Positions 15,329-24,259 of a stretch of DNA of 64,000 nt are shown here, in pieces (position 1 is the stretch's first letter; each line of letters begins with the position of its first letter). The DNA is from Roseobacter cerasinus (GTDB taxonomy: Bacteria > Pseudomonadota > Alphaproteobacteria > Rhodobacterales > Rhodobacteraceae). The notes beneath the pieces were generated by a model. It saw only the letters and a program-made list of their open reading frames with translations. It made no database searches and had not been told where the DNA came from. The DNA is taken from NCBI RefSeq assembly GCF_009811755.1, contig NZ_BLIV01000003.1:248001-312000 (forward strand), read 5' to 3'. A program made the position numbers and the translations under genes.

Positions 15329-16192
15329 CTATTCGATGGTAGACAGCAGCGCAGGGTTCATGACCAGGTTGCGCACGCCATGGGCGGCATTCTCATCAAA
15401 GACATTGTCCTTGAACCACGCATCGACGCTTGCAATATCCAGCTTGACCACATCGGGCCGCACGCTCCAGGTCACTTGAAAGGGTGAGCCTTTCTCGTTG
15501 AAGCTGGGGCCGGTTGTGGAGCCTGCATAGACAATTGGATCCCCCAGATCGGTCGGCAGATTCGGCACCTGTGCCAGGCCGGCATCGGTGGAGATCGTCG
15601 CCATTTCGGTGAAATCCGCTGCCGCATCGTCGTTTACCAGCACCGCCACAACCGTCTCGACGCGCAGCTGCGGGTTGCCGATGGCCTCGCTGATGCAGGA
15701 GCCGAGCGTCGGCCCCGGGGTCACCTTGGCCGAGGAATGCACGAAGTGGATCTCGATGGTGTCGCCCGGCTCCAGCCCGCCATGGGCCAGATCGCCGATG
15801 GGCGCATCAAGCGGTGCAAGCTCGGCGTCCGTCAGTTCGCCATCATAGAGAAACCCGGTGCCATACCCCTTGCCGTCGCCGTTCCCGGCGTAGGTGGTGA
15901 AGTTGCCGCCCTTGTGCTCAGCCCCTTCATGAAAGTGGATGTTGCACAGATTCATCTCCGTATGCGCCGGGGCGGTCGCAAAGATCCGCTGGTTCTCGCC
16001 CGTAACGGTGCCCAGATCGCGGGGCGCCTGCGGGCCAAAGCCAGCATCCTTGGTGGCGGCGGCCAGCGCCGCGCGTTGCTCCGCGATCACTGCGTCCGAG
16101 ACATCCGAGGCCGCATAGGCCGCTTGGGCTGCAACTGCGGTGACCGTGATCGTAGCCAGAAGCGGCCTGTGCGTCAAAACTCTGAAAAACAT
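15329..16192 (-). CDS. Delta-class carbonic anhydrase, exported
   Basis: The 287-residue product starts at the ATG at 16192, preceded by GGGAGAAA. It has a signal peptide ending near AAQAAYA, so it should be periplasmic. The core NLCNIHFHEGAEHKGG (about residues 80-95), with clustered His for metal binding, and the segments EPGDTIEIHFVHSSAKV and LGSCISEAIGNPQLRVE match what I know as delta-class carbonic anhydrases. That class was first described in diatoms and is now seen in marine proteobacteria. It would interconvert CO2 and bicarbonate outside the cytoplasm. Single gene, co-directional with the Sel1 gene upstream. Confidence 0.8.
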   Translation of the reverse strand: MFFRVLTHRPLLATITVTAVAAQAAYAASDVSDAVIAEQRAALAAATKDAGFGPQAPRDLGTVTGENQRIFATAPAHTEMNLCNIHFHEGAEHKGGNFTTYAGNGDGKGYGTGFLYDGELTDAELAPLDAPIGDLAHGGLEPGDTIEIHFVHSSAKVTPGPTLGSCISEAIGNPQLRVETVVAVLVNDDAAADFTEMATISTDAGLAQVPNLPTDLGDPIVYAGSTTGPSFNEKGSPFQVTWSVRPDVVKLDIASVDAWFKDNVFDENAAHGVRNLVMNPALLSTIE

Positions 16193-16358
16193 GATTTCTC
16201 CCTTATTGGTGTCGCCAACGTGGCGACGCACCTTCCAAGGTTTATCGACCCGGTGCCACGACACAAGCCCAACCGACCGGATCACAAAGCTGTGTTCGTG
16301 CCGGTCGTCGGCGCCCGGAAACATCCGGGCTTTTTTCCGCTGTGCGCCCGTGCCACAG

Positions 16359-16829
16359 TCAGCGAAACGGATACATCCACACTTTGTAGTCGGCCACCAA
16401 CTCATGCGCCTTTTCGATCTCCGCCTTGGTCATCTTCTTCACGACCTCTTCCAGGCTGATTGCGGCGTCCGGGTCGCCGCCGATGGCCGAAAGCGTGTAC
16501 CACATATAGGCGCGCACAAGGTCCGGGGCAGGCATGCCGCGCCCGATCTCATAGTACCAGCCAACGCCCGACTGCGCGCCCGGATGCCCTTTCATGGCCG
16601 AACGCAGGTACCACTCGAAGGCGCGGATATCGTCGCGGGGGAGGCCAAGGCCCATCGCATACATCACGCCAATCAGCTCTTCGGCATCCGCGTTGCCGGA
16701 CCGCGCGGCGGGCCAAAGCGCCTGATAGGCCTCTTCAAAGCGGCCCTCTTCCATCATGTCGCGCGCCTCTTCGATCTCGGCAAAGGCCGGGCCGGTCAGC
16801 AGCGCAAGGGCAAGGCAAAAATTGCGCAT
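16359..16829 (-). CDS. Exported Sel1/TPR-like repeat protein
   Basis: From the ATG at 16829 the product has 156 residues. It has a signal peptide (MRNFCLALALLTGPAFA) and then two to three Sel1-like repeats at about residues 40-125, with patterns such as GVMYAMGLGLPRDDIRAFEWYLRSA and GVGWYYEIGRGMPAPDLVRAYMWYTLSA. Such repeats form alpha-solenoids for protein contacts. The partner is unknown. The start lies only a few bases from the 5' end of the divergent peroxidase gene. Confidence 0.78.
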   Translation of the reverse strand: MRNFCLALALLTGPAFAEIEEARDMMEEGRFEEAYQALWPAARSGNADAEELIGVMYAMGLGLPRDDIRAFEWYLRSAMKGHPGAQSGVGWYYEIGRGMPAPDLVRAYMWYTLSAIGGDPDAAISLEEVVKKMTKAEIEKAHELVADYKVWMYPFR

Positions 16830-18119
16830 GGGGTTCTTCTCTCCTGCTTCGCGACATGGGCGGCTGCGGGCGATCTGCCGCCGCCGCTGACCCAGGCGGA
16901 TTTTCTCGACTTCGACCGGGAGCAGGCCGCACTGGGCCAGTACTTGTTCTACGATACCATCCTCTCGGGCAACCGGAATATCTCTTGTGCGCATTGCCAC
17001 CATCCGGAGTTTGGCACAGGCGACGGGCTGTCTTTGGGGATTGGCGAAGGCGGGCAGGGGCTGGGGCCGGAGCGCACGCCGGGCATCGGCCTATCGCGCA
17101 TCGCCAAACGCATCCCGCGCAACGCGCCGGGCTTGTGGAACCTCGGCGCGCGAGATCTGACGGTGATGTTCCACGATGGGCGGCTCAGCCAGTCTGATCT
17201 CTTCGGCAATGGCTTCAACTCTCCGGCGGAGGAATGGCTGCCGCAGGGGTTGGAGACGCTGCTCGCCGCACAGGCGCTGTTTCCGCTGGTGGCGCAGTTC
17301 GAGATGGCGGGCAACCCTGGCGAGAATGAGGTCATCGGCGCGGTGCATGACCGCATCGACAACGCCTGGCCAATCCTCGCCAAACGGGTCCGTACGGAGG
17401 ATGACTATGGTGCGCGCTTTGTGGCCGCCTTCGATCACATCGAGGCATCCGAAGAGGTCACTATTGTCGAGATCGCCAATGCGCTTGCCGCTTTCATGGC
17501 CCTGGAGTGGACCAGCTTTGACAGCCCCTTTGACCAGTATCTGGCCGGGAACCACGCCGCTCTGACGCCGGACCAACGCGCGGGGATGCAGCTTTTCTAT
17601 GGCAAAGCCGCTTGCGCCAGATGCCACTTCGGGTCATTGATGAGTGACCAAAAGTTCCATGCGCTGGGTCTGCCAGCCTTTGGCCCGGGGCGCACGCGGC
17701 TCTTTGACCCTTACGCACGGGATGTGGGCCGGATGAGCGAAAGCAACCGGTTGGAAGACGCCTACGCCTTCCGCACCCCGATGCTGCGCAATGTGGCGCT
17801 GACGGCGCCTTACGGGCATAACGGTGCCTTTGCGACGCTGGAGGGCATCCTGCGCCACCACCTCGACCCGGCGCAGTCGCGCGCCGCGTGGCAGCCCGAG
17901 GATGCGAGATTGCCTGAGGTGCCCTGGCTGGCGGCGGCGGATTTCGTGATCCGGTCGGACGTGCGTGAGATGGCGCGTCAGGCGCGCGTGGTGCCCGCCA
18001 AAGGCCCCGAGCTGAATGACGTGGAAATCGCCCAGATCATCGCCTTTCTGGAAAGCCTCACGGGCACCCGCAGCGTGACCCACCCGCCCTTTGGCGTGCC
18101 GGAGGGGTTTACGCCCTGA
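16821..18119 (+). CDS. Di-haem cytochrome c peroxidase family protein (MauG/CCP), start unclear
   Basis: The product has two CXXCH haem sites, SCAHCH near the N-terminus and ACARCHF near residue 258, plus family motifs such as RNAPGLWNLG, MFHDGRLS, FRTPMLRNVALTAPYGHNGAFATLEGILRHH and LNDVEIAQIIAFLESL. This marks it as a periplasmic di-haem peroxidase. A signal-peptide-like stretch (HGVLLSCFATWAAAG) precedes the mature part. However, no in-frame ATG, GTG or TTG lies near it: the closest candidate is an ATT at 16821, and frames further upstream are antisense to the Sel1 gene. A rare start or a small 5' lesion is possible. It overlaps the convergent GH1 gene by 11 bp. Confidence 0.8.
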   Translation: MAHGVLLSCFATWAAAGDLPPPLTQADFLDFDREQAALGQYLFYDTILSGNRNISCAHCHHPEFGTGDGLSLGIGEGGQGLGPERTPGIGLSRIAKRIPRNAPGLWNLGARDLTVMFHDGRLSQSDLFGNGFNSPAEEWLPQGLETLLAAQALFPLVAQFEMAGNPGENEVIGAVHDRIDNAWPILAKRVRTEDDYGARFVAAFDHIEASEEVTIVEIANALAAFMALEWTSFDSPFDQYLAGNHAALTPDQRAGMQLFYGKAACARCHFGSLMSDQKFHALGLPAFGPGRTRLFDPYARDVGRMSESNRLEDAYAFRTPMLRNVALTAPYGHNGAFATLEGILRHHLDPAQSRAAWQPEDARLPEVPWLAAADFVIRSDVREMARQARVVPAKGPELNDVEIAQIIAFLESLTGTRSVTHPPFGVPEGFTP

Positions 18120-19422
18120 GCGCCTTTGCCAGCGCATGATAGGAGGCTTTCGGGGTCCGCTCCAGCGTGTCGAAATCCACGTGGATGAGGCCAAAGCGCT
18201 TCTCATACCCCAGCGCCCACTCGTAGTTGTCCATCAGCGACCAGAAGGTATAGCCCTTCAAGGGCACACCCTCGGCCATCGCCTGTTGCGCAGCCGCGAT
18301 ATGGGCGTCCAGATAGTCGATACGCGCCTGATCGGGTACGCCCGCCTCATCCGCGTTGGCCATGCCATTCTCTGTCACGTAGAGCGGCAGGCCCTTGGTG
18401 TAGGTGTCATGCACCCAGGTCAGGAAGTGGTGCAGCCCCTTGGGATAAATCTCCCAGCCCATCTGTGTCTTGGGCAGGGGGCCGTCGACTTCTTCATGCG
18501 CAGGCCAGGGGCCACCCACCGGCGCAATCCGCTTGCAGGTGTAGTAGTTCAGCCCACACCAGTCGAGCGGCTGGCCGATGAGGTCAAAGTCCTGCTCCCA
18601 ACCCTTTGGCATATGCGGGCCGAGACCTTGCATCACATCCTCGGGGTAGGCGCCTTTGAAGAGACCTCCAAGAAAGAAGCGGTTGTAGTAGCCATCGTAA
18701 AGCTGCGCTGCCTGCGCCGCTTCGGGTGTGTCATCGGCGGGATGCGCGTATTCAAAGTTGCAGACGGCGCCGAGGTTTTTCATGCCCAAGGCCCGCATCG
18801 CCTGAATGGCCCGGCCATGGCCTGTCAGCACGTGGTGCATCGCATGGGCCGTCGCCCGGATGTCGCGCAGACCGGGCGCATGATGCCCCACGAAATGCGA
18901 CAACCAGCCGACGCACCAAGGCTCATTGATGGGGGCAGCACTGAAGATCCGGTCTCCGATCCGCTGCATGATCACAGTGGTGTAGTCGGCAAACCAATGT
19001 GCGATGTCCGGGTTGCGCCAACCGCCCAGATCGGCCAGCGGCACCGGTAGCTCCCAATGATAGAGCGTGACCATCGGGTTCAGCCCGCGCGCCAGCAGCC
19101 CGTCGACCAGCTGGTCGTAGAAGTCCAGACCCTCTTCGTTCACCGTGCCCCGCCCCTCCGGCAGCACCCGCGCCCAACTCGTCGAAAAGCGGTAGGCATC
19201 CAATCCAAGCGCCTGCATGAGGTCGAGGTCTTCCTCCCAGCGGTGATAGTGATCGCAGGCCACCGCGCCATTTTCCGCCCGGACCACATTGCCCGGTGTG
19301 GCCGCGAAACTGTCCCAATGCGTCGGGCCCGCGCCGCCAAAGCTGTGTCCCTCGATCTGATAGCTGGAGGTGGCGGCGGCAAACTGAAAGCCATCGGGAA
19401 AATCCGAACGTTTGAAATCCAT
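18109..19422 (-). CDS. GH1 beta-glucosidase
   Basis: The 437-residue cytoplasmic product is a full-length glycoside hydrolase family 1 enzyme. N-terminal FPDGFQFAAATSSYQIEG is typical. The acid/base Glu lies in APINEPWC (about residue 165) and the nucleophile Glu in YVTENGMA (about residue 350). The C-terminal FWSLMDNYEWALGYEKRFGL is the usual aglycone-site segment. It hydrolyses beta-glucosides. The ATG at 19422 overlaps the stop of the LacI regulator by TGATG, so both are co-transcribed and divergent from the alpha-glucoside uptake operon. Confidence 0.93.
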   Translation of the reverse strand: MDFKRSDFPDGFQFAAATSSYQIEGHSFGGAGPTHWDSFAATPGNVVRAENGAVACDHYHRWEEDLDLMQALGLDAYRFSTSWARVLPEGRGTVNEEGLDFYDQLVDGLLARGLNPMVTLYHWELPVPLADLGGWRNPDIAHWFADYTTVIMQRIGDRIFSAAPINEPWCVGWLSHFVGHHAPGLRDIRATAHAMHHVLTGHGRAIQAMRALGMKNLGAVCNFEYAHPADDTPEAAQAAQLYDGYYNRFFLGGLFKGAYPEDVMQGLGPHMPKGWEQDFDLIGQPLDWCGLNYYTCKRIAPVGGPWPAHEEVDGPLPKTQMGWEIYPKGLHHFLTWVHDTYTKGLPLYVTENGMANADEAGVPDQARIDYLDAHIAAAQQAMAEGVPLKGYTFWSLMDNYEWALGYEKRFGLIHVDFDTLERTPKASYHALAKALRA

Positions 19423-20456
19423 CACAGGTCCCTTTGCGGGCAGGGGCCGGTGGAGGCGCCGATCACCAGATCCGCCTCCCAGAGTTCAGTCGGCAGGGGT
19501 TGGTCAGGCTCCGCGATCTGCCCCATCAGCAGTTCCGCACACCGCCGCCCAGCCGCGCGGACGGAGGAGCGCATCGCTGTGAACTGCGGGCGGTCTGTCC
19601 CGTTGGGCAGGTAGGACAGCTCATCATCGAAACACAAAACGGAGACATCGCGCCCCATGCGCAGCCCGCGCTCTTCGATGGCGCGCCGGACCCCAAGCGC
19701 CAGCACAAGAGAGGAGGCCACAAGCGCTGTGGGCGGCTGGGGCAAATCGAGCATGCGATGAGCCGCACTATGGCCGCGCGGCTCGCTCATCTCTGCCGAG
19801 TGCATCAAGGCCGGGTCCGGCGCGAGGCCTGCCGCCGCGAGGGCGGCCAGATACCCATCGCGCCGCCGTTGCGCAAAATCCAGCCGTTCTTCGCCATTGA
19901 TCAGCCCGATGCGGCGATGTCCAAGGTCGAGCAAATGGCCTGTGCCCGTTGCGATGGCGCAGGTGTTGTTCACGTCGAGCCACGCGTAGGGCGTTTTCAC
20001 TTCGGAGACGCGCCCGTGCACCAGAAACGGGATATCGAGATCGGCCAGCACAGCGATACGCGGGTCATCCCGCGCCGGGGAGTGCACGATGATTCCGTCC
20101 ACGGCACCTTTCTCCGCGACACCGCGATAGGCGCTCAACTCATCCTCGTCCCGGACCAGCGCCAGGCTCATGCTATAGCCGTGCCCGGCATAGACTTCCC
20201 CCGCGCCGGCGATGAAATCCGCAAAGACGACATTCACCATCTCATTCTGGTTGGAGAACGGAATGATGTGCCCAATAGCCATGGCGCGACCCGTGGCCAG
20301 CGTCCGGGCGCGCACGTTGGGGCGGTAGTTGAACTTCGCGGCGGCGGCGGCCACCCGGGCGCGTGTCTGCTCGTTGACTTCCGGGTATCCGTTCAACGCC
20401 CGGCTGACCGTGGTCTGCGACAGGTTCAGCCGTTCGGAAAGCTCGCGTAGATTCAT
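19422..20456 (-). CDS. aglR: LacI-family regulator, AglR-type
   Basis: The 344-residue product has an N-terminal LacI helix-turn-helix (MNLRELSERLNLSQTTVSRALNG) and hinge (NYRPNVRARTLATG). A periplasmic-binding-protein-like effector domain follows, with DGIIVHSP, HRRIGLINGEE and VSVLCFDDE. It is divergent from aglEFGAK and overlaps the GH1 gene, the arrangement expected for AglR, the repressor of alpha-glucoside uptake. The 16-bp palindrome at 20631-20646 is its likely operator. The name rests on synteny with the known rhizobial agl locus. Confidence 0.85.
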   Translation of the reverse strand: MNLRELSERLNLSQTTVSRALNGYPEVNEQTRARVAAAAAKFNYRPNVRARTLATGRAMAIGHIIPFSNQNEMVNVVFADFIAGAGEVYAGHGYSMSLALVRDEDELSAYRGVAEKGAVDGIIVHSPARDDPRIAVLADLDIPFLVHGRVSEVKTPYAWLDVNNTCAIATGTGHLLDLGHRRIGLINGEERLDFAQRRRDGYLAALAAAGLAPDPALMHSAEMSEPRGHSAAHRMLDLPQPPTALVASSLVLALGVRRAIEERGLRMGRDVSVLCFDDELSYLPNGTDRPQFTAMRSSVRAAGRRCAELLMGQIAEPDQPLPTELWEADLVIGASTGPCPQRDL

Positions 20457-20630
20457 AAGACTTGTGGTGTCATTTTTATCCTCGAAACACCGGCCAGCCT
20501 AGGCAGGCGCGCGGGCCAGGTCAAAGCGGAAAGCATCTCTTCGCCCGCCGGCACCCGAGCCCCTTGAAATATGATCTGCAAACCCAACCCCGAGTTGACA
20601 CAATTGCCGCCTTCCTCCAGTTTTCCGCCA

Positions 20631-20646
20631 TTCAAAGCGCTTTGAA
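20631..20646. promoter_or_regulatory. Palindromic operator candidate for AglR
   Basis: TTCAAAGCGCTTTGAA is a perfect 16-bp palindrome with a central CG in a GCGC core, the classic form of LacI-family operators. It sits between the divergent aglR and aglE genes, 67 bp before the aglE start. A TTGACA at 20595-20600 may be a -35 element, though no good -10 follows at the right distance. Confidence 0.8.
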
Positions 20647-20712
20647 GTGATTCTTTGCGCATAAAAAATGATCAAGATGATGCCAAAACAGGCATTGCTA
20701 CGGGAGGACATC

Positions 20713-22068
20713 ATGAAGGCACGTTTTTACGCGGGTGCGGCTGCACTGGCTCTCTTCGCCGGGACAGCCCATGCGGATGGGCACCAACCTTTCGCCGTAG
20801 GCGAAGGTGCGTTCAACTGGGACAGCTATAACCAGATTGCGGACGCTTATGATCTGAGCGGCCAGACGGTGGAGATCACTGGCCCGTGGACCGGTGATGA
20901 GAAGGCAAAAGCCGACAAAGTCTTTTCCTATTTCACCAGCGCGACCGGCGCGACGGTGAACTATTCCGGGTCCGACAGTTTTGAGCAGGATATCGTGATC
21001 TCGGCGCGCTCCGGCTCGGCTCCGAACCTCGCGGTCTTCCCGCAGCCGGGTCTGGCCGCTGACATGGCGAGCCAGGGCCTGCTGACGCCTCTTGCAGATG
21101 GCACGGCGGACTGGGTGCGTGATAACTATGCAGCCGGTCAATCCTGGGTCGATCTGGGCACCTATGCGGATCAGAACGGTGAAGATCAGATGTTTGGCCT
21201 CTTCTACCGCGTGGATCTGAAGTCGCTGGTCTGGTATTCCCCCGAGGCCTTTGACGAAGCGGGCTACGACATTCCCGAGACCATGGAAGAGCTCAAAGAC
21301 CTCACCGACCTGATCGTAGAGGAGGGCGGCACGCCCTGGTGCATCGGTCTGGGATCAGGGGCGGCGACGGGCTGGCCAGCCACCGATTGGGTCGAAGAGA
21401 TGATGCTGCGCACCCAGGCACCCGAGGACTATGACGCCTGGGTCACCAATGAGATGAAGTTCGACGACCCCAAGGTGATCGCGGCCATCGAGGAATTCGG
21501 CGCCTTCGCCCGGAATGACGCCTATGTGGATGGCGGTGCCTCCGCTGTGGCCAACACCGACTTCCGCGACAGCCCGACGGGCCTCTTCTCGATCCCGCCG
21601 AAGTGCTACTTGCACCGTCAGGCGTCCTTCATCCCGGCTTTCTTCCCTGAAGGCACCGAATTGGGCGAGGATGCGGATTTCTTCTACTTCCCGGCCTTTG
21701 CCGACAAGGACCTCGGCAAACCGGTGCTGGGAGCAGGCACGCTCTTTGCGATCACCAACCCATCTGAGGCGACCACGGCCTTTTTGGAATTCATGAAGGC
21801 GCCCATCGCGCATGAGCTTTGGATGGCGCAGGGCGGTTTTCTGACAGCCCATGCAGGCGTGAACCCTGAGACCTATGTAGAAGACAGCCTGCGCGCGCAG
21901 GGCGACATCTTGCGGAACGCAACCACCTTCCGCTTTGATGCGTCCGACCTGATGCCGGGTGAAATCGGCGCAGGTGCCTTCTGGACCGGTATGGTCGACT
22001 ACACCACCGGGGCAAGTGCCGAGGACGTCGCCAAAGGCATCCAAGAGCGTTGGGATACGATCCAGTAG
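20713..22068 (+). CDS. aglE: Alpha-glucoside ABC transporter binding protein
   Basis: From the ATG at 20713 (GGGAGG upstream) the product is 451 residues. It has a signal peptide (MKARFYAGAAALALFAGTAHA) and the family 1 solute-binding fold for sugars. Typical segments include GSDSFEQDIVISARSGSAPNLAVFPQPGL, a Trp-rich ligand region (GAATGWPATDWVEE), and a C-terminal MPGEIGAGAFWTGMVDY. In the agl system it captures sucrose, maltose, trehalose and similar alpha-glucosides. First gene of aglEFGAK, followed by a strong hairpin. Confidence 0.9.
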   Translation: MKARFYAGAAALALFAGTAHADGHQPFAVGEGAFNWDSYNQIADAYDLSGQTVEITGPWTGDEKAKADKVFSYFTSATGATVNYSGSDSFEQDIVISARSGSAPNLAVFPQPGLAADMASQGLLTPLADGTADWVRDNYAAGQSWVDLGTYADQNGEDQMFGLFYRVDLKSLVWYSPEAFDEAGYDIPETMEELKDLTDLIVEEGGTPWCIGLGSGAATGWPATDWVEEMMLRTQAPEDYDAWVTNEMKFDDPKVIAAIEEFGAFARNDAYVDGGASAVANTDFRDSPTGLFSIPPKCYLHRQASFIPAFFPEGTELGEDADFFYFPAFADKDLGKPVLGAGTLFAITNPSEATTAFLEFMKAPIAHELWMAQGGFLTAHAGVNPETYVEDSLRAQGDILRNATTFRFDASDLMPGEIGAGAFWTGMVDYTTGASAEDVAKGIQERWDTIQ

Positions 22069-22085
22069 ACTTTTGACACCGGGCT

Positions 22086-22103
22086 CGGCGGTGATCACCG
22101 CCG
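22086..22103 (+). promoter_or_regulatory. Intercistronic hairpin after aglE
   Basis: CGGCGGTGATCACCGCCG is an 18-bp perfect palindrome in the 71-bp aglE-aglF gap, without a U-run. Hairpins here are common behind binding-protein genes and usually protect the upstream mRNA, giving more binding protein than permease. Confidence 0.7.
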
Positions 22104-22139
22104 GGTCGAACCCGCACATGCGTCTGGGGAGGGATCGCC

Positions 22140-23120
22140 ATGTCACCGCTGCTTCAGGGAATTTTGACCGTCGTCCTCGGCGTGGGGGGCTGCGTTGGCT
22201 ATTTTTTCCTGTCCAATCTGATCCTTGACAAGGTGATCTTTCCGCCGCGCGCGGACAATCCGGGCCAGAACATCAACCGCGCCAATCTGGTGCGCCCGTG
22301 GCTCTTTCTGTTTCCGGCGATGGCGGCGCTGGGGCTCTATCTGGTTTATCCAGTGGTGGGGTCGTTTTACCGCTCGCTCTTTAACCGATCTGGCGAAGAG
22401 TTTATCGGACTGGGCAACTACACCACCATGTTCGCCGATGATGGGTTCCGCATCGCATTTTTCAACAACATGCTCTGGGTGCTCTTTGTGCCCGCCGCAG
22501 CGACCTTCTTTGGCTTGCTGGTGGCGCAGCTGACCGACCGGATGAAATGGGGCAATATCGCGAAATCGCTGATTTTCATGCCCATGGCGATCAGCTTTGT
22601 GGGCGCTTCGCTGATCTGGAAGTTCGTCTATGCCAACAACGCCGATATTGGTCTGATCAACGCGATCCGCGATTTTTTCGGTGCGTCGGAGCCGCTGGAT
22701 GTGCTGCAGGTGCGGTTCTGGAACAACTTTTTCCTGATGTTCATTCTGGTGTGGATCCAGACCGGCTTTGCCATGGTGATCCTGTCGGCTGCCCTGCGGG
22801 GCATCCCGGAAGAGACCATCGAGGCGGCCATCATCGACGGCGCGAACCCGTTTCAGGTGTTCTTCAAGATCAAGGTGCCGCAGATCATGGGCACCATTGT
22901 GGTTGTCTGGACGACGATCACGATCCTTGTGCTGAAGGTCTTTGACATCGTCTACACGATGACGGGCGGCAATTTCGGCACCGATATCCTGCCCAGTTAC
23001 ATGATGTCGTATATGTTCCGTGACGACGGGCGCGCCACGGCGGTGGCCTTCGTGATCATGATCGTAGTGCTGCCGGTGATGATCTGGAACATTCGCCAAG
23101 CCCGTGCGGAGATGAAGTGA
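22140..23120 (+). CDS. aglF: Alpha-glucoside ABC transporter permease AglF
   Basis: The 326-residue product is a MalF-type permease. It has an N-terminal membrane segment, a second at about residues 55-75 (RPWLFLFPAMAALGLYLVYPVVGSFY), and the EAA loop around IPEETIEAAIIDGANPFQVFFKIKVPQI (about 220-248), which contacts the ATPase. The long N-terminal extension before the usual first segment is characteristic of the AglF group. One-base overlap with aglG. Confidence 0.9.
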   Translation: MSPLLQGILTVVLGVGGCVGYFFLSNLILDKVIFPPRADNPGQNINRANLVRPWLFLFPAMAALGLYLVYPVVGSFYRSLFNRSGEEFIGLGNYTTMFADDGFRIAFFNNMLWVLFVPAAATFFGLLVAQLTDRMKWGNIAKSLIFMPMAISFVGASLIWKFVYANNADIGLINAIRDFFGASEPLDVLQVRFWNNFFLMFILVWIQTGFAMVILSAALRGIPEETIEAAIIDGANPFQVFFKIKVPQIMGTIVVVWTTITILVLKVFDIVYTMTGGNFGTDILPSYMMSYMFRDDGRATAVAFVIMIVVLPVMIWNIRQARAEMK

Positions 23121-24244
23121 TGGACAATATTGCCGGTACAAAACCCGCACTGACCTGGGCCGTAAACCTCTCGGTCATATTCCTTGTGGTGCTCTGGCTG
23201 ATCCCCACGGTGGGTCTTCTGGTCTCTTCCTTCCGGGATCGTGACCAAATCTCGGCCTCCGGCTGGTGGCTGTCGCCCTTCGCGGTCGAACAGAACTTCC
23301 AGGCCAAGATCCCGGCGGGCGAGGTTCGGCAGGATGGCGCGTTTTTCGTGATCGAAGGCAATATCTTCTCGGGCGGCGAAGGCGAGGTGATCCGCTTTGG
23401 CGGCGCGCGCTCTAACCCGACTGCGGCGGCAGCGGGCGAAACCGCCGAGCTGACGCGGGACCGGTCTCTGACAGTGCAGGAGAACGGCGATTTCGTCTAT
23501 CGGTCACCGGCGGAGATCAAACGCGATCCGAGCGTCTATTACTCGACCGCCACGCCACCGGACTTCTCGCTCGACAACTACCAGACCATCCTCTTCTCCA
23601 ACAACATGGATATCGCCTTCATCAACACGCTGACGGTGACGATCCCGGCGACGATCATCCCGATCCTGATCGCGGCTTTTGCCGCCTATGCGCTCGCGTG
23701 GATGGATTTTGCGGGCCGGGGGTTGCTGATCGCCGTGGTGGTCGGATTGCTCGTGGTGCCGCTGCAACTGGCGCTGGTGCCGCTCTTGCAGTTTCACAAC
23801 AAGATCGGCATCGGGCAGAGCTTCCTTGGCATCTGGATGGCGCATACCGGGTTTGGACTGCCGCTCGCGATTTACCTGCTGCGAAACTACATGGTCGGCC
23901 TGCCGCGTGATATCATCGAGAGCGCCAAGGTCGATGGCGCTACGGATTTTCAGGTCTTCACCAAGATCGTGCTGCCTCTCAGCTTCCCCGCACTGGCGTC
24001 GTTCGCAATCTTCCAGTTCCTCTGGACGTGGAATGACCTGCTGGTGGCCAAGGTCTTCCTGCCCTCGAATGCGGAAAGCTGGGTCATGACCGTCAAGATC
24101 GCTGATGATCTTTTGGGCTCGCGTGGTGGCGACTGGGGTATTCTGGCCTCTGCGGCCTTTATCTCCATCGCGGTGCCGCTCATCGTTTTCTTTACCATGC
24201 AACGTTACCTGGTGCGCGGTCTCCTGGCCGGCTCGGTGAAATAG
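23120..24244 (+). CDS. aglG: Alpha-glucoside ABC transporter permease AglG
   Basis: The 374-residue product from the ATG at 23120 is a MalG-type permease. It carries the EAA loop (LPRDIIESAKVDGATDFQVFTKIVLPL, about residues 255-280) and a C-terminal MQRYLVRGLLAGSVK. Between the first and second membrane segments it holds an unusually large periplasmic insertion (about residues 40-150), rich in short beta-like stretches. This is the feature that sets AglG apart from ordinary MalG permeases. Confidence 0.9.
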   Translation: MDNIAGTKPALTWAVNLSVIFLVVLWLIPTVGLLVSSFRDRDQISASGWWLSPFAVEQNFQAKIPAGEVRQDGAFFVIEGNIFSGGEGEVIRFGGARSNPTAAAAGETAELTRDRSLTVQENGDFVYRSPAEIKRDPSVYYSTATPPDFSLDNYQTILFSNNMDIAFINTLTVTIPATIIPILIAAFAAYALAWMDFAGRGLLIAVVVGLLVVPLQLALVPLLQFHNKIGIGQSFLGIWMAHTGFGLPLAIYLLRNYMVGLPRDIIESAKVDGATDFQVFTKIVLPLSFPALASFAIFQFLWTWNDLLVAKVFLPSNAESWVMTVKIADDLLGSRGGDWGILASAAFISIAVPLIVFFTMQRYLVRGLLAGSVK

Positions 24245-24259
24245 GAAAGTGCAACAAGA

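Noticed and set aside
16140-16820. Upstream extension of the peroxidase frame
   Set aside because: It runs antisense through the Sel1 gene and into the carbonic anhydrase leader, and would bury the signal peptide internally.
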